Source of the DNA: Chromatiales bacterium
Lineage (GTDB): Bacteria > Pseudomonadota > Gammaproteobacteria > UBA6429 > Thiohalophilaceae
NCBI GenBank assembly: GCA_027070385.1
Contig: JALXDW010000300.1
Coordinates: forward strand, 1-5,300
Reading direction: 5' to 3'
DNA: 5,300 bases
Below are positions 1-5,300 of the stretch, one piece after another. The notes under the pieces are model-generated. The model saw only the letters and a list, made by a program, of their open reading frames with translations. It was not told the origin of the DNA and did not search any database. A program made the position numbers and the translations under genes. How positions within the stretch are numbered: the stretch's first letter is position 1; every line of letters begins with the position of its first letter.

Positions 1-1
1 G

Positions 2-541
2 CTCTGGCGGTTTATGTTTTCTGTTGGTTCAGTCGACGAGAATGCCTGGGCAGGTATCATGTTACCCAGCGTTGACAAAATAGGGCGTTACTTCCCTTTT
101 TCTATTGTTACACGATTACCGGCAAGTATTAATTCGCTGGAATTTTTATTATCACAAAATAGCTGGTTTGATAGTATGGAAGATCTTGCGTTGCAGGCAT
201 TAAGTGGTGATTTAACTGTTGAATTACTGTTACAGGAAATTGAAAAAATAAAAATAAGCTATAACACAATTTATATTAATACGGATGAGGTTGAGGATAA
301 TAATCCACTGGTTATTAATATGGATTTTGAAGAACAGTCACCCGCATCGGTATCAGAATATATGCTTGACAGTATCATGAAAAAATCAGTTGCCAGTTAC
401 AGCGCCTGGACAACACCAGGTTCTGAATATGTCCCCCCTAATTTATTTTTATCACAGGGGCTGCCACCTATACATGGGATATCTGCAATGATGAACGGCC
501 AATGGGATTGGCAGCAGCCCTATAAATTAACAGCATGTTAG
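2..541 (+). CDS. tagF: TagF, type VI secretion-associated repressor (ImpM family), 5' end missing
   Basis: This is the 3' part of a TagF/ImpM-family gene. The reading frame is open from the first base (codons begin at position 2, reading Leu-Trp-Arg-Phe), so the Met at 14 is internal and the true start lies upstream. The stretch LWRF...WAGIMLPSVDKIGRYFPF matches the family hallmark of a W-R-F turn followed by a [ML]PSVD.[IV]GRYFP segment. The C-terminus has the usual Trp-Thr-x-x-Gly-Ser-Glu and GLPP elements, ending in QWDWQQPY. About 179 residues are visible; family members are usually somewhat over 200, so the N-terminal 40-60 residues are probably missing. TagF proteins are cytoplasmic and repress T6SS after translation, in studied species by acting on the FHA protein Fha. 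In some bacteria TagF is fused to a PppA domain, which fits pppA lying downstream here. The family call is secure; the repressor role is inferred. Confidence 0.9.
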   Translation, partial: LWRFMFSVGSVDENAWAGIMLPSVDKIGRYFPFSIVTRLPASINSLEFLLSQNSWFDSMEDLALQALSGDLTVELLLQEIEKIKISYNTIYINTDEVEDNNPLVINMDFEEQSPASVSEYMLDSIMKKSVASYSAWTTPGSEYVPPNLFLSQGLPPIHGISAMMNGQWDWQQPYKLTAC

Positions 542-789
542 TGCTTACAATATAAATAGCATGTTGTTTTAATTATAAAACTATAAATGCAAAGTGTGGT
601 ATTAACAAAGTAGTAATAATAAAATGAAAAAGCAGTATTTTAATAGAATAAATTTAATGACTGGTTTAATTGCGTTTGGTCATGGAGTGCCAATATATGA
701 AAATAATAAAAAACGTTATGACTTCTATCCGGATAAAGCATATTTATTTGTCGATAATGTAAATATAACTGGTCGTAATTACTAAGTTT
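542..789. other. A+T-rich gap between tagF and pppA
   Basis: This 248-base stretch is richer in A+T than its flanks and holds only the weak 53-codon frame at 624-785. I looked for a sigma-70 promoter. TATAAA at 582-587 has a TTGTTT at 564-569, but the spacer is only 12 bases. TACAAT at 546-551 has no fitting -35 element. I saw no sigma-54 site and no strong hairpin terminator after tagF. The gap is long for genes that otherwise abut, so a separate promoter for pppA-ppkA may sit here, but none can be named. Confidence 0.5.
624..785 (+). CDS. Possible small protein of 53 residues, unrecognised
   Basis: An ATG at 624 opens a 53-codon frame ending in TAA at 783-785, four bases before the pppA start. 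The protein begins MKKQYFNRINLMTG and is rich in Asn, Tyr and Lys, with a central segment of mixed hydrophobic and charged residues (FGHGVPIYENN). It has no clear signal peptide, membrane segment or known motif. No good Shine-Dalgarno sequence precedes it; the upstream bases are A/T-rich with only a weak AAAG. Two readings are possible. It may be a real small gene or leader that helps ribosomes start on pppA, which itself lacks a clear ribosome-binding site. Or it may be the decayed end of a lost gene, or chance. I do not recognise the family. Confidence 0.3.
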   Translation: MKKQYFNRINLMTGLIAFGHGVPIYENNKKRYDFYPDKAYLFVDNVNITGRNY

Positions 790-1596
790 ATGATAACTCA
801 AGATATTACCCTGCGTCGTACTATCAAGTGGTCTTCATTTTCAGAGACCAATACCGGTAGTGTACGAGAGATTAATGAAGATGCGGTCTTTTCCAACTCT
901 GACTATGGTATTTGGGCTATTGCAGACGGCATGGGAGGATATGAGGCAGGGGATATTGCCAGTAATATGATTGTAGAATTATTGTCGGAAATGGAAAATA
1001 CAGTTTCTTTGGCCGATACAGTCGACAGTGTTGAAGACACATTGATAGAAGCAAACAGGAATATTCTTGAATATGCAGATGTCATGTGTGAAAAGCAAAT
1101 GATGGGGAGTACCGTTGTCAGTTTAATTATCAGAGGTCGGGTTGGTGTTTGTTTATGGGTTGGTGATTCACGGTTATATCGTTACCGTAATGGTGAGTTA
1201 ATGCAGTTGTCCCGCGATCATAGTCAGGTTCAGGAACTAATTGAACAAGGATTTATAAGTAAAGAAGAGGCTGCTAATCATCCGGAAGCTAATATTATCA
1301 CCCGAGCAGTTGGTGCTTGTGATGAAGTTTATATTGATATTAATGTTTTTAACACCCAAATCGGTGATACATTTCTTCTTTGCAGCGATGGTTTGCATAA
1401 CGCCATTTCTGAGGATGAGATGATTGCCAGATTGAGTAAGATGGATATTCAGGAAGCGGCTCATAGTATGTTGTCGTTGGCACTTGAAAACCAGGCAAAT
1501 GACAATGTCTCATTGATTGTGGCTCGAGGAGAAGTCGATAAACATCCACTGCATAACAGAGTGATAAATGAACGGATTGAGCAATGTTATGAGTGA
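790..1596 (+). CDS. pppA: PP2C-family Ser/Thr protein phosphatase, T6SS-associated PppA
   Basis: This 268-residue protein is a complete bacterial PP2C (PPM) phosphatase. It is expected to remove phosphate from the T6SS kinase PpkA and its FHA target, switching secretion down. The metal-binding acidic residues are all present: Asp31 in INEDA, Asp46-Gly47 in AIADGMGG, Asp200 in LLCSDGL and Asp238 in NDNVSLIVA. Other family blocks are MGSTVV (105-110), VGDSRLYRYRNG (124-135), LSRDHS (140-145) and ITRAVG (170-175). There is no membrane segment or signal peptide, so it should act in the cytoplasm. The ATG at 790 is the only sensible start, because in-frame stops lie just upstream (760-762 and 766-768). 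The Shine-Dalgarno is poor, so translation may depend on readthrough from upstream. It overlaps ppkA by eight bases, fitting a kinase/phosphatase pair made together. The gene symbol rests on the tagF and ppkA neighbours. Confidence 0.93.
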   Translation: MITQDITLRRTIKWSSFSETNTGSVREINEDAVFSNSDYGIWAIADGMGGYEAGDIASNMIVELLSEMENTVSLADTVDSVEDTLIEANRNILEYADVMCEKQMMGSTVVSLIIRGRVGVCLWVGDSRLYRYRNGELMQLSRDHSQVQELIEQGFISKEEAANHPEANIITRAVGACDEVYIDINVFNTQIGDTFLLCSDGLHNAISEDEMIARLSKMDIQEAAHSMLSLALENQANDNVSLIVARGEVDKHPLHNRVINERIEQCYE

Positions 1597-4150
1597 GGTT
1601 GGCGACAATAAAACCCGTATAAGAAGAGCTGTAACAAAGCAGTCTTCTAACCAGGCAGACACAACACGTATTGCGTTGTCAAAAACACGTATCAAGAATA
1701 AGCCTGGATCGTCAAAAGGAGCAGATGCAACACAATTCAAGCCTTTTACGGCAAAAACATCAGCGGCCACAGACTCAGCACCTAATAATGATATGCATCG
1801 TTACTCATATAGTAGTAACAATGCTGGTCATCATGGTGTACTAAAAGGGCGATTTATACTGGCAAAGATTATAGGCTCCGGTGGTATGGGAGTCGTGTAT
1901 AAAGCCAAGGACCTGCTCAAGGTTGAAGCGAAAGACAGAGATCCTTATGTTGCCATTAAGGTATTAAGTGAAGAGTTTAAGGCGCACCCGGAAGCCTTTA
2001 TATCATTACAACGGGAATCAAGAAAGTCTCAACGCATTGCTCATCCCAATATTGTAAATGTTTTTGACTTTGACCGTGATGGTGATGTTGTCTTTATGAC
2101 AATGGAATATATGGATGGTAAGCCACTGGATCAAATTATCCGTCAATATAAATCAACCGGACTGCCAACGGATGATGCATGGAGTATTCTCAAGGCGATG
2201 TGTCATGCATTAATTCATGCACATGCAGAAAATATTATTCATTCAGATTTTAAGCCCGGGAATATATTTGTAACAAAAAAAGGGGTAACCAAAGTATTTG
2301 ATTTTGGTATTGCTCGTGCGGTTGCCAAAGTAACCCGGAGTGACGGTACCCCAGAAGATAGAACTGTCTTTGATGCTGGTAATCTGGGCGCACTTACTCC
2401 TGCCTATGCCAGCCTGGAAATGCTTGAAGGCAAAGAGCCGGATGCACGTGATGATATTTATGCTCTTGGTTGTATTGCATATGAATTGTTTACCGGTAAG
2501 CATCCATTTAAAAAATTACCGGCAGATGAAGCCGAACGCCAGGGTCTTGAACCAGCCAGAATCACCAATATCAGTAAGCGACAATGGAGAGCAATTAAAC
2601 ATTGTCTTGCATTTCGACGCATTGATCGAATGAAGTCAGTCGAAGAATTTCTTGAGCAAATCACTAAAACCATTACACGTAATTATTCATTACCCATTGC
2701 CTTGTTATTAGCGGTTGCAGTTTCTGTGATTGTCTATTTGCAATTTAATAATGAAACAAACAACGGTCTATCTGAATCTGAAATTCGAAGTCAGGTTGAA
2801 TATGAGTTGCAATTAAATTTCCATAAAAACACTATTGAACAATTATTGAAAAAAGCAAGCTTTACGCCATCCTGGGAAGATCAGTTATGGGGAGAATACA
2901 CGCTGTTCGATAAAATAGTGTTAAACAGTGATAAATGGTTATCCGCAACAGAGAGCCAGTTAATTCGTGACTGGTTTACACAGACAACACGGAGTATTTA
3001 TGGGAAATATCTGAAAAACATTAGAAAACAGCGAACACTGGGTCATTTTAATCGTACTCGCACACTCATAGAAAATGCTTATCGTTACACGAAAGACAAT
3101 ACAGAGTTAAATCATGAAAAAGTATTACTGGCTGCTGCTATTGAAAAACATAATAAAAACAAGGAAAAACGTATTGCATCAAGAAAGAAACAGGTGGTAC
3201 AGAAGACAAAAGCACAGTTACTGAAAAAGAAAAAAGTGGAATTGTTTAATATTGCACTTAATAATGTAAACCAACAATTACAATGTCAATCCAAATTAAA
3301 TATGAGGAATATTGACGTTGCGATAAAAAAACTGAAATCATATAACTATGTAAAATATAAAAAATTGCAATCTGGAATAATAAGAAAACTGGCGGCATGT
3401 ATCACTGAACTGGGTAAACCCTTTCCCGAGAAGGCGCAAGAATATAAAAAATATGCACTGCGTATTTTTAATCAACATAAAATCATTGCAGCAATACAGA
3501 TTATTCCACGTGATCCTTGCAATACATCCATTGCTGGACTAGGTGGGCGCGGTAAACGTACCGTCTGCAAGGACAAGCTGCGTGGTATTGCGGGTGCAGG
3601 GCCGGATTTGATTGTGGTGATAGGCCGGGGAGGGATGAATACCTTTGCGATAGGAAAATATGAAGTTTCTGTAAAAGAATTGAATCAGTTTTGTCATCAG
3701 ACACACGTATGCAAAGTTATACGTGATGTCGATGCTAATTTACCGGCTACCAATATACCTTTTACTACAGTAAAGAAATATCTGAAATGGTTGAGTAAGA
3801 AAACAGGGAAAAATTATCGTCTGGCCAGTAAAAATGAATGGTTATATGCTGCAATGGCTAATCGAAAATCACTGGATCCTAACCGAAATTGTTATTTGCG
3901 AACACGTGGTATTGAAAAAGGTGAGGAGCTTTTTGCTATTAATGTTGGCAAACCTAATAACTGGGGGTTGGTAAATTATATCGGTAATGCCCGTGAATGG
4001 GTTTATGATAAGGGGCGAAAACTGGTTGCAGTTGGTGGTTCTTATAATTCACCGATGGATAGTTGTGGTTTTGATAATGTTGTGGCTTCAACAGGAAATG
4101 CTGATATTTATACGGGGTTTAGAGTTTTGCGGGAAATAAATAATGAGTGA
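1589..4150 (+). CDS. ppkA: PpkA-type transmembrane Ser/Thr kinase with C-terminal FGE-sulfatase-like domain
   Basis: Start chosen at ATG 1589 (853 residues), which overlaps the pppA stop as ATGAGTGA, exactly as the next gene overlaps this one; an in-frame ATG at 1568 would add seven residues. Residues 1-80 are low-complexity, with Thr-Arg-Ile motifs at Thr9, Thr26 and Thr33 and a Thr-Gln-Phe at Thr48. The kinase spans about 88-358: glycine loop GSGGMG (96-101), Lys124 in VAIKV, Glu143, catalytic HSDFKPGN (218-225, Asp220, Asn225), DFG (238-240), a Ser-Leu-Glu variant of APE (275-277) and Asp289 in DDIYALG. One membrane helix lies at about 367-386. Outside it is a helical, very basic stretch (519-551), then a formylglycine-generating-enzyme-like fold (about 671-850) with IGKYEVS, YRLASKNEW, NAREW, VGGSY and GFRVLRE. 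Eight cysteines after the membrane helix suit an oxidising periplasm. T6SS PpkA kinases phosphorylate Fha and promote assembly; the outer domain probably senses rather than catalyses. Confidence 0.92.
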   Translation: MSEVGDNKTRIRRAVTKQSSNQADTTRIALSKTRIKNKPGSSKGADATQFKPFTAKTSAATDSAPNNDMHRYSYSSNNAGHHGVLKGRFILAKIIGSGGMGVVYKAKDLLKVEAKDRDPYVAIKVLSEEFKAHPEAFISLQRESRKSQRIAHPNIVNVFDFDRDGDVVFMTMEYMDGKPLDQIIRQYKSTGLPTDDAWSILKAMCHALIHAHAENIIHSDFKPGNIFVTKKGVTKVFDFGIARAVAKVTRSDGTPEDRTVFDAGNLGALTPAYASLEMLEGKEPDARDDIYALGCIAYELFTGKHPFKKLPADEAERQGLEPARITNISKRQWRAIKHCLAFRRIDRMKSVEEFLEQITKTITRNYSLPIALLLAVAVSVIVYLQFNNETNNGLSESEIRSQVEYELQLNFHKNTIEQLLKKASFTPSWEDQLWGEYTLFDKIVLNSDKWLSATESQLIRDWFTQTTRSIYGKYLKNIRKQRTLGHFNRTRTLIENAYRYTKDNTELNHEKVLLAAAIEKHNKNKEKRIASRKKQVVQKTKAQLLKKKKVELFNIALNNVNQQLQCQSKLNMRNIDVAIKKLKSYNYVKYKKLQSGIIRKLAACITELGKPFPEKAQEYKKYALRIFNQHKIIAAIQIIPRDPCNTSIAGLGGRGKRTVCKDKLRGIAGAGPDLIVVIGRGGMNTFAIGKYEVSVKELNQFCHQTHVCKVIRDVDANLPATNIPFTTVKKYLKWLSKKTGKNYRLASKNEWLYAAMANRKSLDPNRNCYLRTRGIEKGEELFAINVGKPNNWGLVNYIGNAREWVYDKGRKLVAVGGSYNSPMDSCGFDNVVASTGNADIYTGFRVLREINNE
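1610..1741 (+). repeat. Four degenerate Thr-Arg-Ile type motifs in the PpkA N-terminus
   Basis: Within the disordered-looking N-terminal 80 residues of the kinase, four short motifs recur at uneven spacing: KTRIR, TTRIA, KTRIK and ATQFK. In each, a Thr is followed by Arg or Gln and then Ile or Phe, usually after a Lys or Asp one or two residues before. They are seen at protein level; the DNA is not repeated. Phosphothreonine in such exposed tails is the ligand of FHA domains, so these could be autophosphorylation and docking sites. That role is inference. Confidence 0.5.
4131..4134 (+). promoter_or_regulatory. Shine-Dalgarno (GGGA) for the 74-residue gene inside the ppkA end
   Basis: GGGA sits eight bases before ATG 4143, inside the last codons of ppkA. 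Together with the ATGAGTGA overlap it supports this start and coupled translation with ppkA. Confidence 0.5.
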
Positions 4151-4367
4151 TTTTGAACTGTCAGTATTGATAAGACTTTTATCTGATGATTATTCAAATA
4201 ACCGGATATCTTTTACAGAGTATCGGCAACAACGTACCTGGATGCTACAGAAATTGGATGAAGATATTAACCAGGTTTGTTCTGATAATCATCGACGTGA
4301 TAGTAATAGTACTGAATCTGATAGTGAATTTCAGCAGGTTCAGAACATTCAAGATATTGAGCAATGA
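4143..4367 (+). CDS. Small 74-residue protein, SHOCT-like helical motif, unknown function
   Basis: This short protein starts inside the ppkA stop region; the eight-base overlap ATGAGTGA and a GGGA eight bases upstream make the start convincing. Residues 1-43 read as two amphipathic helices around a turn: LIRLLSDDYSNNRIS followed by TEYRQQRTWMLQKLDEDI. The pattern Leu-Leu-x(3)-Tyr-x(3)-Ile-Ser-x(2)-Glu-Tyr-x(2)-x-Arg-x(3)-Leu resembles the SHOCT type of short helical motif, where a G/N-x-Ile-[ST]-x-x-Glu-[FY] step links the helices. The tail from about 47 is acidic, Ser/Asn/Gln-rich and probably unstructured. There is no signal peptide or membrane segment, so it is presumably cytoplasmic. Its tie to ppkA suggests a small partner or regulator of the kinase, but I do not recognise a named family and the SHOCT likeness is only by eye. 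Confidence 0.72.
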   Translation: MSDFELSVLIRLLSDDYSNNRISFTEYRQQRTWMLQKLDEDINQVCSDNHRRDSNSTESDSEFQQVQNIQDIEQ

Positions 4368-4390
4368 AGTAGCGGGGCTGCTGGGCTTTT
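4368..4390 (+). terminator. Weak hairpin with T-run after the ppkA block
   Basis: AGTAGC (4368-4373) can pair with GCTGCT (4377-4382), giving six pairs including one G-T wobble around a three-base GGG loop. TTTT follows at 4387-4390 after a four-base gap (GGGC). It starts immediately after the stop codon of the 74-residue gene. The stem is short and not directly joined to the T-run, so it is at best a leaky terminator or attenuator separating the phosphorylation genes from the motor genes. Confidence 0.25.
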
Positions 4391-4448
4391 ATTAAGTAAC
4401 AAATAAAAGATCAATAGATCCCGATAACATTAATAGATAATTTATAGT

Positions 4449-4452
4449 GAGG
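4449..4452 (+). promoter_or_regulatory. Shine-Dalgarno (GAGG) that fixes the ExbB-like start at ATG 4458
   Basis: GAGG lies five bases before ATG 4458. The in-frame GTG at 4452 would overlap this site and has no ribosome-binding site of its own, so ATG 4458 is preferred. Confidence 0.7.
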
Positions 4453-4457
4453 TGAAT

Positions 4458-5087
4458 ATGGAAATTATCAAATTTTTTCAGACAGGGGGACCTTTTATGT
4501 ACCCAATACTTGTTGTCATGGCTATTGGCTTGGCAATATCAATTGAACGTTTTTTGTATTTAACAACAACATTTAGGAAAACAAAAAATATATGGTCACA
4601 ACTTATTCCAATGTTAAAGGCAAATGATTTTCAGCGTGCACATCAATTTACGCATAAAAGTAAAACGGCATTAGCTAAGGTGCTTAACTACGGTTTTGCG
4701 CGTCAGCGTGCTAATGCGAAACGTGAGCTGGTCGAATCCGCATTTGAAGCGGGTATTATGGAAGTGATGCCCGAACTGGAACAACGTACCCATTATCTGG
4801 CAACATTTGCCAATGTAGCAACTTTACTAGGTTTATTAGGCACGATCATTGGGCTAATACAGGCGTTTACGGCAGTAGCCGGAGCAGAAGCAGCAGAAAA
4901 GGCCGATTTACTCTCGGCAAGTATATCCGTTGCAATGAATACAACTGCATTTGGTCTGATCGTTGCTATTCCACTTATTCTAACATCATCGTATTTGAAT
5001 AATAAAACAGCCAAACTGGTTGAAGTTTTAGAGATGTCGGCAGTGAAATGTCTAAATCTCATGGATGAGCAGCAAGTGGTTAAATAA
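4458..5087 (+). CDS. MotA/TolQ/ExbB-family proton channel subunit
   Basis: This 209-residue inner-membrane protein is a MotA/TolQ/ExbB-family stator subunit, which forms a ring around an ExbD/TolR-like partner and converts the proton gradient into mechanical work. Three membrane helices are visible. The first, about 13-35, includes GGPFMYPILVV and ends in IERFLYL. The second, about 117-139, contains GLLGTIIGLIQAF with Thr129. The third, about 157-180, contains NTTAFGLIVAIPL with Thr162 and Thr163. The GTxxG and TTAxGLxVAIP blocks are the family signature, and the membrane Thr residues are those linked to the proton path in relatives. A cytoplasmic loop of about 80 residues lies between helices 1 and 2, as usual. 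Length matches ExbB/TolQ (about 210-245). The ATG follows a good GAGG site, and the stop overlaps the next start by one base. I give no symbol because exbB, tolQ and gliding-motor types cannot be told apart from this alone. Confidence 0.92.
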   Translation: MEIIKFFQTGGPFMYPILVVMAIGLAISIERFLYLTTTFRKTKNIWSQLIPMLKANDFQRAHQFTHKSKTALAKVLNYGFARQRANAKRELVESAFEAGIMEVMPELEQRTHYLATFANVATLLGLLGTIIGLIQAFTAVAGAEAAEKADLLSASISVAMNTTAFGLIVAIPLILTSSYLNNKTAKLVEVLEMSAVKCLNLMDEQQVVK

Positions 5088-5300
5088 TGAAACGGCACAG
5101 TAAAAAATTAAAGCAGGAATCAGTAGAAATGGATATCACCGCCTTTATGAATTTAATGGTCATACTTATTCCATTTTTATTGATTACAGCCGTTTTTTCC
5201 AGATTAACAGTTCTGGAATTAAATCTGCCAGCGAAGAATGCCATATCCAAGTCTCAAGATAAGGTTAAGTTACAACTTGAGCTGGTAGTTAGAGAAAATA
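5087..5300 (+). CDS. ExbD/TolR-like biopolymer transport protein, 3' end missing
   Basis: The ATG at 5087 overlaps the preceding TAA by one base (TAATG), and the frame is open to the window end, giving 71 residues. The layout is that of ExbD/TolR: a short basic cytoplasmic N-terminus (KRHSKKLK), one membrane helix at about 20-39 (LMVILIPFLLITAVF) and the start of a periplasmic domain (LELNLP). Such proteins act as the partner inside the TolQ/ExbB ring and bind peptidoglycan or an outer partner. Aligned with ExbD (NVTPFIDVM), the segment reads DITAFMNLM, so the essential membrane Asp is replaced by Asn22. An Asp is instead present six residues earlier (Asp16). The partial gene cannot show whether the periplasmic domain is complete. 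Family call is firm by order and topology; the exact subfamily is open. Confidence 0.87.
   Translation, partial: MKRHSKKLKQESVEMDITAFMNLMVILIPFLLITAVFSRLTVLELNLPAKNAISKSQDKVKLQLELVVREN

Noticed and set aside
564..587. TTGTTT and TATAAA as a possible sigma-70 promoter for pppA.
   Set aside because: The spacer is 12 bases, well short of the usual 16-18, and TATAAA-like words are common in this A+T-rich gap.
1576..1586. The 11-base word ATTGAGCAATG occurs at 1576-1586 and again at 4356-4366, both near gene ends.
   Set aside because: A few exact 11-base matches are expected by chance in 5.3 kb, and the two copies are in different contexts (inside pppA's end and at the stop of the small gene).
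2340..2633. A 97-codon + frame inside ppkA.
   Set aside because: It lies wholly within the conserved kinase domain in another frame and its protein has no recognisable features.
4186..4395. A 69-codon + frame overlapping the 74-residue gene.
   Set aside because: It lacks a ribosome-binding site, its protein shows no motif, and the other frame has the coupled start.
4409..4420. GATC-AATA-GATC in the gap before the ExbB-like gene, a possible operator or methylation pair.
   Set aside because: GATC is self-complementary and very short. Two copies eight bases apart are not enough to support a site.
4793..5098. A 101-codon minus-strand frame opposite the ExbB-like gene.
   Set aside because: It mirrors the conserved second and third membrane helices of the + strand gene, so it is a shadow.
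1..5300. CRISPR arrays, tRNA or rRNA genes, insertion-sequence ends and attachment sites.
   Set aside because: No regularly spaced repeats, clover-leaf sequences, transposase motifs or terminal inverted repeats were seen.

Overview
The window is about 60% A+T, is densely coded on the + strand, and uses the standard genetic code with TGA, TAG and TAA stops. The protein families and their style point to a gammaproteobacterium; I cannot name a genus. All convincing genes lie on one strand, and the minus-strand open frames are shadows of them.

Positions 1-541 hold the 3' part of tagF, a post-translational repressor of type VI secretion (T6SS). An A+T-rich gap (542-789) follows, with an unrecognised 53-codon open frame at 624-785. 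Next come pppA (790-1596, a PP2C-type Ser/Thr phosphatase) and ppkA (1589-4150, a transmembrane Ser/Thr kinase with a formylglycine-generating-enzyme-like domain outside the membrane). A small 74-residue protein (4143-4367) follows. pppA/ppkA and ppkA/small gene overlap by the same eight bases, so the three look translationally coupled. After a 90-base gap with a weak hairpin comes a MotA/TolQ/ExbB proton-channel gene (4458-5087). It overlaps by one base the start of an ExbD/TolR-like gene (5087 onward), which runs off the window.

Reading: TagF, PppA and PpkA are the known threonine-phosphorylation control set of T6SS, in which kinase and phosphatase oppose each other on an FHA protein (Fha/TagH) and TagF represses separately. 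No structural T6SS gene is in view, so these would lie outside. The unusual part is an ion-driven motor pair directly downstream, whose ExbD-like partner carries Asn where the essential Asp of ExbD/TolR normally sits. The kinase also has a run of Thr-Arg-Ile type motifs ahead of its catalytic domain that look like candidate phospho-sites for an FHA domain.
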